From Ailurus styani (taxonomy: Eukaryota > Chordata > Mammalia > Carnivora > Ailuridae): DNA of 64,000 nt. The stretch is taken from assembly GCA_002007465.1 (NCBI GenBank), contig LNAC01000375.1:784831-848830 (forward strand), in the 5' to 3' direction. The translations under genes and the position numbers were made by a program. Below, piece after piece: positions 23,297 through 35,138 of the stretch (its first letter is position 1; each line of letters begins with the position of its first letter). Below the pieces are notes generated by a model. The model did not search any database and was not told the origin of the DNA. It saw nothing but the letters and a program-made list of their open reading frames with translations.

Positions 23297-23679
23297 TGTA
23301 TCAGTCTGCTCAGGCTGCCATAAAAGGGACCACAAATTGGATGCCTTAAGCAACAGAAATTTTTTTTTTCTCATGGTTCTAGAAGCTGTAAGTCCAAGAT
23401 CAAGGTGCTGACAGATTGGTCTCTCCTGAGGCCTTTTTTGTTGGTTTGTAAATGGCCATCTTCTCACATAGCCTTTCTTCTATACACACACATTTCTGGT
23501 GTCTCTTCTTCTTCTCATAAGGACACCAGTCCTTTTGGATTAAAGCCCTACCCTTATTACCTCATTTAACTTTAATTATGTCTTTAAAGTCTCTATTTCT
23601 CTATTTCTGAATGTAGTCACAGTAGGGTTTAAGGCTTAGACATATGAATTTGGGAAGATCACAGTTCAAATCTATGACA
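23297..23679 (-). mobile_element. Solo LTR of ERVL-MaLR type (MLT1/MST-like), minus strand
   Basis: TGTATCAGTCTGCTCAGGCT at the left, TTCTAGAAGCTGTAAGTCCAAGATCAAGG in the middle (reported here by position about 23379-23405) and ATAAGGACACCAGTCC follow the reversed MaLR LTR. It ends in ...TATGACA and is flanked by the 5-bp copies GTTAG (23292-23296) and ATTAG (23680-23684), the size expected for this class. No internal region is attached. Confidence 0.85.
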
Positions 23680-23771
23680 ATTAGTAATGTAGGTAAGGAT
23701 CAGTAAAAAACATGCTGGAAGATGACATACTCTTAGTCTTCATCCATCAGTTGTATTCTCAATAGACTCTT

Positions 23772-23957
23772 TTTAAAAAAAAATATTTTATCTATTTGAG
23801 AGAGAGAGAGCATGAGCAGGGGGAGGAGTAGAGGGAGAGGGAGAAGCAGACTCCCTGCTGAGCAGGGAGCCCAATGAGGGGCTCAATCCCAGGACCCTGT
23901 GATCATTGGCCTGAGCTAAAGGTAGACACTTAACTCACTGAGCCACCCAGGGGCCCT
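23772..23957 (-). mobile_element. CAN SINE, minus strand
   Basis: A-rich/T-rich junction, GAGAGAGAGAGAGCATGAGC body and CACTGAGCCACCCAGG head in reverse. A perfect 13-bp target duplication TCAATAGACTCTT is at 23759-23771 and 23958-23970. Confidence 0.95.
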
Positions 23958-24120
23958 TCAATAGACTCTTGACACAGTCTGAAACTAAAATGAATATCAG
24001 CTACAAATAGCAATGCTGGGAAGCAAAGGAAACTATGTGGTTAGTGGAAAGCCATGAAGTGTGAATGGGCTAGAATTCATGCTTTCCATGAGATTTTCAG
24101 TCTTAAAATCTCTTCATTAA

Positions 24121-26096
24121 TACCAACAATGAACAAGTAGAATTTGAAATTAAAAACACAATGCAATTTATATGAGCACATCCCAAAATAAAATACTTCG
24201 GCATAAATCTAACAAAATGTATAAGATCTATAGAAGGAAAGCTATAAAACTCTGAAGAATTAAATAAAAAATGGAGAGATAGATTATGTTCATGGATGGG
24301 AAGAATCAATATCATCACGATGTCAGTTCTTCCCAATTTGATCTACAGAGTCAATCCCTCCCAATCAAAATACCAGGACGTTCTTCCCATTGATATTTAT
24401 AGGTATCAGTAAACTGATTCTAAAGTTTATATAGAGAGGCAAAAGATACAGAATAGTCCACATAATACTGAAAGTGAAAACCAAAGTTAGATAACTGACA
24501 CTACTTGACTTCGACCATTACTAAAAAGCTACAGTAGTCAAGATAGTGTGATATTGGTGAAATGACAGACATATAGATCAATGAAATAGAATAAGAGCCA
24601 AGAAATAGATTATCATAAGTATAGTCAACTGATTTTTGACAAAGAAGCAAAGGAAATACAATGGAGATACAATGGAGCAAAGATAGTGTCTTCAATAAAT
24701 GGTGCTGGAAAAACTGGTCATCCACATGCAAAAAGAAAAAAAAAGAATCTAGATAAGGAATTTAACCTCCTCACAAAAATTACCTCAAAATGTATCATAG
24801 ACTTAAATGTAAAATGCAAAACTATAAAAATCCTAGAAGATAAAGTAGGAGAAAACATAGATGACCTGGGGTTCCATGACACCTTTTTGATAAAGCACTA
24901 AAGATATAATAAATGAAAGAAAAAAAATTGAAAAGGCAGACTGCATTAAAATTAGAGCATTCTGCCCTGTGAAAGTGTCAAGAGAATTAGAAGATAAGCT
25001 ACAGACTGGGGAAAACATATTTGCAAAAGATATATCTGATAAAGGGCTTTCTACTATATGTAAGAAGTCTTAAAGTTCAACCATAAGGAAACAATCTGAT
25101 TAAGAAATGTTCCAAAGACCTGAAGGACACCTCATCAGGGAAGAAATATAGATGCCAAATAAGCATATTTAAAGATGTTCCACAATCTATGTCATTAGGG
25201 AAATGAAAATTAAAAACCAAGCTACCACTATTCATGTAGTAAATGCCCAAAATCCAGAACACTGAAAACATTAAATCCTGGTGAGCAACAGGAATGTTCA
25301 CTCATTGCTGGTGAGAATGCAAAATGGTACATTTTGAAGAGAGTTTAGCAGTTTCCTACAAAACTAACAATACTCTTATCATGCAATCCAGCAATTGTGC
25401 TCATTGGTATTTAGCCAAAGGAGTTAAAAACTTATGTCCACACAAATACCTGCACATAGTTGTTCACAGCAACTTTACTCATAATAGCCAGAACTTGGAA
25501 GCCAGCAAGATGTCCTTCGATAGATGAATGGAAAAACTGTGATATATCCAGGCAATGGAATATTATTTAACACTAAAACAAAAGGGGCTATTAAACATGA
25601 AAAGACATGGAAGATATTTAAATGCATATTCTAAATGAAAAAAACCAATCTGAAGTCCATATTATTTAGGATTGAGCTATCTGACTATTCTGGAAAAGGC
25701 AGAACAAAGGAGATACAAATCAATCAATTAATCAATCAGTGGTTGCCAGAGGTAGTAGGGAGAAATTATAGGCAGAGCACAGAGGATCTTTATGGCAGTA
25801 AAACTATTTCACATGAAACTGTAATAATGATATATGGCATCGTACATTTGTCTAAATCCATAAAATATATAAGACCAAGAGTCACCCTTAAAGTAAACTA
25901 TAGATTTGGGGTGGTTATGATGTGTCAATGCAAATTGATCCTCAGTAATAAATGTGATATCCTAGTTAAGTAACGTTGATCATGGAGAAGGCTATGCATG
26001 TGTGGGGGTAGGGGGATATATGTGAGTTCTCTGTATCTTCCTCTCAATTCTGCTGTGAAGCCAAAACTGATCTAAAAAAATCCTCTTTAATAAAAA
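24121..26096 (+). mobile_element. Older 5'-truncated L1, plus strand, 2 kb
   Basis: Runs from the ORF2 region just after the reverse transcriptase (AAATACTTCGGCATAAATCT near 24194, AATAAATGGTGCTGGAAAAA near 24695) to an L1M-like 3' UTR (GAGAAGGCTATGCATGTGTG near 25984) and an A-rich tail. Target copies AAAATCTCTTCATTAA (24105-24120) and AAAATCTCTGAATTAA (26097-26112) differ at two bases. Reading frames are broken by stops and shifts; the pieces at 24686-24901, 25324-25527 and 25635-25973 are disconnected fragments. Confidence 0.88.
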
Positions 26097-26112
26097 AAAA
26101 TCTCTGAATTAA

Positions 26113-27226
26113 AAGTTTCCCTGCTATTCTTCTCAACTGGTTCTAATGATTAAAAGGTAGCTGTATATTCTCTTATCTCAATGCCTCCAGTATTCCTTTT
26201 AATGAGCAGATTAATTGCCTCTATCAACATGGCAACCTAATTGAGACAATTAATGCTTCTAGCAACTTGCAAAAAGATGGCAACTTGCTAGATGCCTCTA
26301 GCAACTTGCCAAAAGAGATGACCAAATCTATGGAGAGGTAATAAAAAAAAAATCTGAAATAACTGCTTTTTGTTGGACATATAAACCCACTCTCAAGATG
26401 TCTTTCAAGCATTTCAAAAATCAGAAAATCATAAGAACATATTTTTCAAAGCTTGAATTTAGTGGTTTGTAAGAATGCAAATCTGTTTTGCATAACTGAA
26501 ATTTACTTATCAGATTAATTTTGCAAGTGAAGAATTCAAATACAGGTTTACCCAAAAGGAAGCATCGGGATAGGGAAAATAGGGCTACTTTTTCCTAGGA
26601 TATCCCAAACTCCCAGTATATCAGCAAACTGGGCATTTGTAAGTATTGTTGAATAAATGACAGGACAAAATGGATAGACAACATTACAAACATGGTAATG
26701 TGACTGTTAATTTACTCAGAGGTACTAACGAAATATTTTTTAATCAAATCAGGTAGAGGTGAGTTCAGTATTCCCAAAGCAGTGTCGCATACTGTGGATG
26801 TAGCTCATGAGGGAGATGCCATCATTCTAGAATTATTTGAGGGGCTTAAAAGATTGCTTCACAATTTCTATTAAGCATGAGACAGAATTAATCATTATTT
26901 ATCACATCTGTCCATACTAAAATGACTACGACTAAAGAGAAATAAGGAAGGACCCTAGCATTGGATTATGGGTGCTTTGATATGAATGGTCTACATGGTA
27001 GCCTACATGTTGGCTAATCCACTCTCAGGGGAGTCATCTTTAAACAAAACACCTTCAAGAATATTTTCTATGTTTAAAAATTATTAGGATCTCACTTGTT
27101 TTTCCTAGTTTGTAGATGCAGCTTTTATACTGAGAGTTGCTCATAAGAAGGGAGAAAAAGCATATGCAGGAAAGTTGCCTGAAAGGAATACAAGTCACTA
27201 TTTGCCGTTTCCTAGAAATATATGTT
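26113..27226. other. Unique DNA with a small 39-bp direct repeat
   Basis: ATGCTTCTAGCAACTTGCAA (26253) recurs as ATGCCTCTAGCAACTTGCCA (26292), period 39. The remainder shows no recognisable repeat or gene. Confidence 0.5.
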
Positions 27227-27243
27227 AAAAAATATATTTTTAA

Positions 27244-27423
27244 AAGAGTTTATCTATCTATTTGACAAATAGAGAGAGAATGCCCAAGCAGGGGGAGCAA
27301 CAGACGGAGGGAGAAGTAGACTCCCTGCTTCAAGGAGCCCAATGCAGGACTCGACCCAAAGATCCTGGGATCGTGACCTGAGCCAAAGGCAGACACTTAA
27401 CTGACTGAGCCACCCAGGAGGCC
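27244..27423 (-). mobile_element. CAN SINE, minus strand
   Basis: GAGAGAGAATGCCCAAGCAG body and CTGACTGAGCCACCCAGG head, reversed. Flanks AAAAATATATTTTTAAAA and AAAATATTTTTGAAAA form an imperfect target duplication. Confidence 0.9.
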
Positions 27424-27429
27424 TATAAA

Positions 27430-28399
27430 AATATTTTTGAAAACACTTCTCTGCTTTGATCATGAGATTGTTTATGAGAGGATCTCCAACAAAGAAATGC
27501 AGTTCATAGGGCAAATGAGGCTGAGTGACTCTCTCTTCATGAATTAAAGGAAATAATGAGGCCACTGAAATAAGAGGTACTGAATTTATAAAAAATAAGG
27601 AAAGCAAAGGAAAGAAAACAAAACGAACCCTAAAAAACAACAACAGCTCCGGAGCTGTGCACTAAAAATATCATAAGTGAGGATGTTATATCAGTCAAGA
27701 AACTTGTCATTTTCCCATGATTCATTGGCCCCTATTTGTTTCCACAACATGATTACAAGAATAAGCTCTCTTCTGGGAGAAAGCAAATATGTAATGTCTC
27801 AGCACTATATAAGTTGGCCTGTCCACTTGCATAATTTTAAATAACTGGTCCCTTTAGGCAAATCATAGCTCTAAAGTTTGTGTTTACAAATGTGTGTAGA
27901 ATCACATCATAATGACAGGAGAGTTCAGTTGAAAACTTTCAAGTGACATACATTATCATCTGAATTGGGGAAATCAAATACAGAAGCTTTGAAGCAAGCA
28001 AAATAATAATCATCTATACTGAATTTTGAAAAATGCAAGAATGCAAGCAAACTGTAATGGATTAGAAAGGCTATTCACACATACACAAAAGGACAGACTG
28101 TTCACAGAAATGATAATATCACCTTCAAATTAGCGTGAGAGTTTTTTTTTAATGTTGGCTTATATGCCAGATATAAAAATCTCTTACATACAGTAGAACC
28201 TGCCAAGAATTTCAAAATAAAAGAGAAAAGAATAGAATGATTTAAATGTTACATGGGGAAATAATTTGTATATCAACAAGGTTATGAGAAGTTATTTATG
28301 TCCCCAAAAATAATAAGCACATCCCCAAATTATTAGTTGCAATGAACTGAACTATACCTGTTTTTTCCATTTTGAAAACTGAATAAATATTTTCTTAAA
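27430..28399. other. Unique non-coding DNA
   Basis: No recognisable repeat or coding sequence. The 129-codon minus-strand frame at 27254-27643 is SINE read-through joined to unique sequence. Confidence 0.5.
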
Positions 28400-28411
28400 A
28401 AAGAAAAATGG

Positions 28412-28608
28412 TGGGGCATCTGGGTGGCTCAGTGGGTTAAAGCATCTGCCTTCAGCTCAGGTCATGATCTCACGGTCCTGGGATCAAGCCCCGCATCAGG
28501 CTCTCTGCTCAGCAGTGAGCCTGCTTCCTCCACTCTCTGCCTGCCTCTCTGCCTACTTTCAATCTCTCTCTCTGTCAAATAAACAAATAAAATATTTTTT
28601 AAAAAAAG
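28412..28608 (+). mobile_element. CAN SINE, young mustelid-type
   Basis: GGCTCAGTGGGTTAAAGC head variant, CTCTGCCTGCCTCTCTGCC body and AAATAAACAAATAAAATA tail. A perfect 12-bp target duplication AAAGAAAAATGG is at 28400-28411 and 28609-28620. Confidence 0.95.
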
Positions 28609-28814
28609 AAAGAAAAATGGAATTGGCTTCTCTAGTTGTCCAAAAAGGGAAGGCAATGCAAAGGTACAGTGATAGAATGAGGCACACTAATGAGTTCCTT
28701 CCATGCAATGACTCTACCTTATTTGGCCTTTACTTCTCTAAAACTTAAGGGTTCATGGCTGAGACATAAAAGATGATAAGTAAATGCTTAAATATTGAAA
28801 TTGAACTGAGTCTT

Positions 28815-29050
28815 AATGAACATAATCATTGGAATCAGACAGTTTTAGTTCAATACTCGTAGCCAACATTTACATGATGAGTTATCTTGGAAAAAAGTTA
28901 CCTAATCTATCTGACTCTTATTTTTTTTCTTTCTTGAAAATAAAAATAATTGTGCCCACACTCTGTCAGGTCATTGCAAAGATTAAATGAGGTTATATAA
29001 ATATTGAGCAAATGCAGCACACAGAAACATATCGTCAGCTCTCAGATCAC
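28815..29050 (+). mobile_element. MIR SINE, plus strand
   Basis: TTGGAATCAGACAGTTTTAG, AAAGTTACCTAATCTATCTG and GCAAAGATTAAATGAGGTTA follow the MIR consensus from the tRNA-like part through the core to the L2-like tail. Confidence 0.75.
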
Positions 29051-29179
29051 AACAGCTATTGTTAGTTAGTAATCCCTTCTGGATTTTAGGACATTCCTAA
29101 AAGGACTACTCAGGACAGCACTCTCAGCTTCAGCAAATATGCTACCTGCCCAAAGAAGCCTACTTGCCTATTTCCAGGC

Positions 29180-29440
29180 TAATGCATTTTTTCTCCCATC
29201 ACTCTCAGTGCATTCATTTCACTTATATTAATTCTATTTTTTCACTTATGTTAATTCTTATCATTGCATATACTGTGCTATTTAATAATGATCTGCTTCT
29301 TCGTGGGTCTCTTCCAGTAATATGTGAATCACCTACAACAAGAAATATGTCATATGTCTTCATAATTCTAGTGATAACAGTTCTGTTAGATAGTAGGTGC
29401 AACTATTTGATTCATTATCAAGACACAGCAAATAATTTTT
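29180..29440 (+). repeat. Possible L2 3' fragment
   Basis: The segment ending GATAGTAGGTGCAACTATTTG has the layout of the L2 3' end (CTAGAATG..., then ATAGTAGGTGCTCAATA). Divergence is high and the call is tentative. The 102-codon open frame at 29164-29472 overlaps it and has no recognised content. Confidence 0.35.
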
Positions 29441-30137
29441 CCTTATATTTCATTTTTAGTTTTTATGGATAAATCCTTGTTTGAGAGAAAAAACTGATCT
29501 TGGAACATTGTACTATAACATTATTAAAATAAAATGTTATCATACAAAATACTGTTGTCAACTTACTTTGACTATGAAGTTGTGGCTATACTAATGAAAT
29601 GCCTATTAACCATGAGACCCAAGAAGCGGAAAGATTAAGCTATGTTCTGACCATGTGTGCTTAATCAGCCTATCACATGGGACAAACACACACTGCTGTA
29701 TCTTTAGAGGTCAAGGAAAAGAAACTTTAATTTACTTTTTGAATCATAAGCTCCAAAAGGTATTTCATCTACTTATAAGAATAAATTCAAGAAGGAATTG
29801 AGAAAAGTTATAAATAATAGATCCACAGTAGAGTATAAAAGGGAAACTTAAAATCATCAAGGAGGGAAATTTTCATCTTAAAAGGCAATTTCTATGCTGC
29901 CACACAAAAATGTTTTAAAGTTACTTTCAGAAAAGTTTAATTTCATCCAGCATGGCATTTCTTATATCCTTACTAAGAAGAAAGTTGCAAAGTTATTTAC
30001 TTTGTTTTGATATTTTAGAGGAAGGAGAATCACATGAATCCAGTCTCTGGAAAACATTAAGTAGATTTTAGAAATTCCTGTATGAGTATGTCTCCAAAAT
30101 CCAGAACTTAGGACAAAATAAAATGAAGGAAAAAGAG
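29441..30137. other. Unique AT-rich non-coding DNA
   Basis: No recognisable repeat or gene before the polypurine tract. Confidence 0.5.
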
Positions 30138-30265
30138 AAGGAGGGAAAGGAAAGGAAAGGAAAGGAAAGGAAAGGAAAGGAAAGGAAAGGAAAGGAAAGG
30201 AAAGGAAAGGAAAGAAGAAGGAATGGAAGGAGGGAGGAAGGAAGAAAAGGAGGAAGGAAGGAAGG
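30138..30265. repeat. (GGAAA)n and GAAG-rich polypurine tract
   Basis: About fourteen GGAAA units (30143-30213) followed by irregular GAAG/GGA repeats. One strand is nearly pure purine for about 125 bases, a mirror-like arrangement able to form triplex DNA. It produces a spurious 136-codon minus-strand frame at 29962-30372. Confidence 0.95.
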
Positions 30266-32269
30266 TAGGTCTTGGAAAATTTTGTAAGATTTTTGTATAG
30301 ATGAGCTATGAAAATTGATATTGGGTCAGAATTCTTATCTCTGTACTGGACTTCAGGGAGATCTGAGATCAATTTGGTATGTCAAAGGAATCATACTTAA
30401 AATCTGACATGCCGAGAGTGAGGTCATTGAGGGAACTTTTCCAGTAAACTGAACAACTTAAGCTCCATATTAATCCTGCTTAACATAATCTCCTGTTATA
30501 CACACTTTATATTTCAAGAGCTATGTAGAAACACATTTCTCAAATTGTTACAACCTAATTTTCTGCACAAAGAGATACGGAATACATGTTGAAGTTTTAC
30601 TTAACTCATTGAGTGATCATCTCAGCAGAATGATAGGAGATGATCCAGAAAAAAGAAAAAAAAAAGTAAACGAAAAGGAAAAAAAACAGATATACAATGT
30701 CTAGTAACTAGGGCAAGTAACAAGAGATGATTACTAAGTGATGCATAAACTGGTTAATGTCCATTAGGCTAAGGAGACTGTAAATGCTGAGGTCATCTTC
30801 TCTATGGAAAATGAAAAACTATTAATGTACTTTATACTTTCCTGCAAAGTCAACCTGTAACTACACAGGGTGGGAAATGCTGAATCCCAATCAATTGTGA
30901 AGTTATTCCAATAAAGTAAAATTCTGTAAGAATGACAGATGGCCATTACAGAGAATTATTAGGACATGATCCAGCATGATATTAAAAAGTCTCACAATCA
31001 TCATTTGCTTAATTTCCAAATTCCAAGTATTAGGTAATATTTTGTGCACACCACCTAAAGAAGATAAAATAGCTTAAGGCACAATTCTAAATCATTAAGT
31101 GAATTCAAGGATAGGGAAGAAAAAATGCATGGATGGAAAAAAACTGTTGCCTTGGAAGAAAGTTAAATTTCATATTGATGCTAGTGAGTGGAAGAACAAA
31201 GATGTGTAGGAGAAAGAGACACATAAAAAATCACTTTGAGCTCTATGATAACTATAAAGCCATTTTTATATAGGGAGAATCTCTATTTTCTGATAAAGTG
31301 GGAAAACATTCCTCCAGGAGAATCACAGGATTCTCAGGAAATAGCAGACATGGGAATGCCATTAACCTCTCATAGGTAGGAAACACTATGACAATTTATA
31401 ACTTTTACTGAAAATCAGATATAGGCTGGTTGGACAAATCTGGAGCTTTAATGCTGTTTTGGAATGCGTGTCAGACTGGTGAACAGGCCTGACTTGTCAT
31501 CTCGTACTGGGACAAATAGGAGTCTTTGTAAAGACGGATCTCCAACAACTTCACCCCAAAGAATCCCACAAGTTGTTTAGTACCATGAGTGTGTTTCCTC
31601 TGTTTACCTCTGAACACTAGCTTTTCTGGATCCTTACATTTAAAATCAACCAAGAAAGGTGAAATTTCCTCTAGTCGTTTATTCTTGGAAATCTTTATGA
31701 ACATAATCCCTCTTATTTCCTTCTCATTTTGGTACTTTTCCCCCTCCTAGAAAATCACTTCTGTCCGTAAGGAGAATTCTACAGTTCCTCACATAAAATC
31801 AATCTTGTCGTTTCCCTAATGCTGTAGCATTCTTTGCACCCCATTCAGAGACAGACTTCGCATGCTTGCTTCTCTGTGCACTTCAGGACCCTGAGCTGGT
31901 TGGCATTCTCTCGCTTGGCTACTGCTCTCATACTCATGTTACTCTGTCTGAACCTCATCTCACTTATTACCTTAATAACATACCTACTTCTATGAATTCC
32001 TAAGGAAATTTGATACTGTCTTATAATTTTCACTTTATGGGATTTTGGACTTTATCATAATATATTTTTTTTCATTAACCTACAATTGCCTAACCTAGTT
32101 AGGCAAACAGGAGTCTTAAAGAGACAAGCTTTAGTCAGAAAAGTATTCTGCATCTTATTCTCCAGTAAAATTATCTATTAGGGGATTTAAGGAATTACAA
32201 ATCTAAAAAGTAAAATAGATTTGCAAAGAACAATAAGCAATGCTACACTAAACCATTTGATTTTTGGAA
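30266..32269. other. Unique non-coding DNA, 2 kb
   Basis: No repeat family is recognised. Minus-strand frames at 31471-31704 (77 codons) and 31845-32033 (62 codons) are basic and have no recognisable motif; they are probably chance. The interval 31750-31950 is less AT-rich than its surroundings. Confidence 0.45.
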
Positions 32270-32405
32270 GTGTTAATGGACTGGAAACTACCTGAGGACA
32301 AGGATTACATCTACTGAGGTCATCACTGAAACCCCAGAAATTAGCAAAAATTCTGTCACTATATAATAGGTATCTTTAAATGTGGATTGTATGAATAAAT
32401 GACTA
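32270..32405 (+). repeat. L2 3'-end fragment, plus strand
   Basis: CTGGAAACTACCTGAGGACAAGG, then ATAATAGGTATCTTTAAATG and a GAATAAATGAC end, match the L2 3' terminus. Confidence 0.6.
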
Positions 32406-33034
32406 ACCAGCTGAATAATTAATGAGTTAATCATAATCAATTTTGAAGTATCATATGCATGGATTTTGGCTGGCATTTCCAACAGTTTCCTAATAAAGTT
32501 TTGGGTGTGACAGGTGTTATAAACCAGCCGAAAGATAACTTCGACATATGTTCTTTTGGATAGACAAACCTAGAAAATAGCCCCAAAACAGTAGATGTAT
32601 TATCTATTTAGTATTGTTTTATTTGGCTAGAATATGAACAAGATCAATACTGAGTTGCCTAGTCATTCAAAGATTCTAAATTTTTTGAAGATTTAAAAAT
32701 ATATTGTTTAAAATTAAGAAAAATAATGAGATTAAACATACATTGATTTATAAATGTGTGCTCCTTTTTTAGGATAAGAAAGTATAGGCATCATTTTTTA
32801 ATGATTCATTAAATAGAATAGCAATGTTAACTATATGGTACTAGAAATTCTGTTCCTTTGTTTAAATGAGAAATTAAGAAAAACATAAAATTCATGGAGT
32901 CTATCATTATCCAAATATCTTAATCAGATGCTTCAGCAGAATTGAAATATTTGAGATTCTAAATTATTGGGCAAATACAGATATTCTTAAATTCATCACA
33001 TTTCAAAGTGAGATTACTTAGTTTGCTCTTCAAT
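32406..33034. other. Unique AT-rich non-coding DNA
   Basis: Nothing recognisable. Confidence 0.5.
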
Positions 33035-33045
33035 GTTTAAATACA

Positions 33046-33328
33046 TAAATAAAATCTTAAAAAAAAAAAAAAAAAGGGCGCCTGGGTGGCTCAGTGGGTT
33101 AAAGCCTCTGCTTTCGGCTCAGGTCATGATCTCAGGGTCCTGGGATAGAGGCCCGCATNNNNNNNNNNNNNNNNNNNNNNNNNNNNNNNNNNNNNNNNNN
33201 NNNNNNNNNNNNNNNNNNNNNNNNNNNNNNNNNNNNNNNNNNNNNNNNNNNNNNNNNNNNNNNNNCTCTGCCTCCTTGTGATCTCTCTCCCTCTGTGAAA
33301 TAAATAAATAAAATCTTTAAAAAAAAAA
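33046..33328 (+). mobile_element. CAN SINE, young mustelid-type, 5' A-run extension, sequence gap inside
   Basis: The head GGGCGCCTGGGTGGCTCAGT starts at 33076 but is preceded by TAAATAAAATCTT plus 17 A (33046-33075), which looks like the tail of another SINE. Target copies GTTTAAATACA (33035-33045) and GTTTAAATGCA (33329-33339) lie outside that extension, so it was part of the inserted RNA. An assembly gap of 107 N (33159-33265) replaces the middle of the SINE. Confidence 0.88.
33159..33265. other. Assembly gap, 107 N
   Basis: The gap falls between GCCCGCAT and CTCTGCCTCCTTGTG of a SINE. In the intact copy at 41466-41681 the equivalent interval is only about 45-60 bases, so the gap length is either an estimate or hides extra sequence. 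Confidence 0.95.
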
Positions 33329-33340
33329 GTTTAAATGCAG

Positions 33341-34271
33341 AGGTCATGGTTTGTAAGCAGAAAACTACTCTGTTTTCTTTGTTTTTAAAATACAATAAAA
33401 AGTAAAGTAAAAATAATATATATTACTGGCAGCCGAAGAGCCATTTTTGTAGTAGATGACACACTTTCATCTTGACCTTTTCCAGGTTAAACAAAACATG
33501 CATTATTTGAAATTCTTCCTAGATAGATACATATATTATATGTATATATATTATATAGAAAAAAAAACGAGACAAAACAAGGGCTTTCCTTTTCTTTTTA
33601 GTCACTTTCAAATGTGAGTCATCAAAGCTACACTAATAGAAACTTTTGAAAATATGAAACAATCTGAAATGAATCTATTAGTTTCTTATTTATTTGTGAC
33701 TTTTTAAGGAAAAGCAATATATTTCAAAGGAATTTAATATTTGTATAATGCTGGGTATATTAAAATTCAAATGATATAATATTAATTAAACTAAATGACT
33801 AGTAGTTAATAATTAACATCAAAACAAATATGCATTATGTAAGATGTTACATTTTAAAATACTAGCATATTGGATTTATAATAACATATAGATTAATTTG
33901 AGGAAACTTAATTTCTGCTGTATTTCCAAATAAAAAATGTATGAGTTCTGTAACTAAAATCAATTTACCATGCCTTTGCTTTACCAGCTCTACACATTTT
34001 TTAGCAATATCAGATGACGAATTATATATTATGCCTTTCCTATGAGTTCCTTTGAGAACTTAGAACTTACAGGTTATCCACAATAATGCCATATTGGTCT
34101 GCTATCATAAAGAAAGGCATTTCATAAAAGTGAATTTTCTGGGTAATGGAATTTTGCTAAATATAACCACCAAACTATTACTAACTATTTTTATGAAAAT
34201 CTTTTTTTCTAAAACACTACTATTTCTATGACTTTAAAAAAAAGTACTCTGAATATGCAATTAACTTCTAT
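33341..34271. other. Unique AT-rich non-coding DNA
   Basis: No repeat or gene recognised; some of the most AT-rich sequence in the window (around 33520-33560 and 33700-33860). Confidence 0.5.
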
Positions 34272-34297
34272 TTCATGACTATGTTATTTTGTTTTTT

Positions 34298-34454
34298 AAA
34301 AAGATTTTATTTAGTTGAGAGAGAGAGAGCACAGGGGAGGAACAGAGGGAGAAGGACGATCAGACTCCTGACACGGAGCTCAAGCTCCCAACCCCAGATC
34401 ATGAGCAGAAATCAAGAGTCTGATGCTCAACTAACTTAGCCATCCGGTTACCCC
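34298..34454 (-). mobile_element. CAN SINE, shortened, minus strand, nested in an L1 tail
   Basis: TTTTATTTAGTTGAGAGAGAG tail side and ACTAACTTAGCCATCC head, reversed. Target copies TTATTTTGTTTTTT (34284-34297) and TTATTTGGTTTTTT (34455-34468) differ at one base. It inserted at the junction between the left L1 target copy and the L1 tail. Confidence 0.88.
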
Positions 34455-34468
34455 TTATTTGGTTTTTT

Positions 34469-34621
34469 TTTAAGTTTTTATTTAAATTCCAGTTAGGTAG
34501 CATACCGTGTAATATTAGTTTCAAGTGTAAAATACAGTGATTCAACACTTCCATATAGCCCTCAGTGCTCATCACAAGGTCACTCCTTAATCCCCGTCAC
34601 CTATTTCACCCATCCCCCCAC
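34469..34621 (-). mobile_element. L1 3'-end fragment, minus strand
   Basis: CCAGTTAGGTAGCATACCGTG, AGTGATTCAACACTTCCATA and CACTCCTTAATCCCCGTCAC are the reversed carnivoran L1 3' UTR of an older subtype. Its target copies TTCATGACTATGTTATTT (34272-34289) and TTCATGACTTTGTTATTT (34622-34639) are 18 bp with one mismatch and also enclose the nested SINE. Confidence 0.9.
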
Positions 34622-34639
34622 TTCATGACTTTGTTATTT

Positions 34640-35080
34640 AATTAGCATTGCTTATAATACTTTGCTAGAAGGTGTGGGTGCGTGTGTGTTGCAGTACAAA
34701 AGACTAGACTTAAACATGCTTTTGTGCTTTTATAATTCTTGAGCCTACTTTCTTCTACCCAACTACTGGCTGGCACAGTTCTAGCTTCTGTGATAATGAC
34801 TTCTGCTCATGTCAAATTGAGCTTTTTCCAATATTCTGTCTTTAAAATGGTCCATACTTGGGAATCGAATAAAACTCATGCTTAATACTGCACATACATC
34901 AACTTAGCATCTCTGGATTCTAACTGTTGAAGGAAATTTCTATTACCACAAAGAATATACATTTTTAGTAAACAGGCAGACAATCTGTTAGCTTTTTCAG
35001 ATGTTAACAATAATTTTCTATTTTGGGATTTTTGCCTCTATTCTGAGTTACCGCTATAAAACCTCAAGATAATGAGGTAT

Positions 35081-35138
<58 letters not shown>

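Noticed and set aside
27254..27643. 129-codon minus-strand frame
   Set aside because: Read-through of a CAN SINE (head-derived PGWLSQLSVCLWLRS segment) into unique DNA; the SINE sense strand commonly yields such frames.
29962..30372. 136-codon minus-strand frame
   Set aside because: Generated by the (GGAAA)n tract, giving repeated Phe-Leu-Ser-Phe-Pro; low-complexity artefact.
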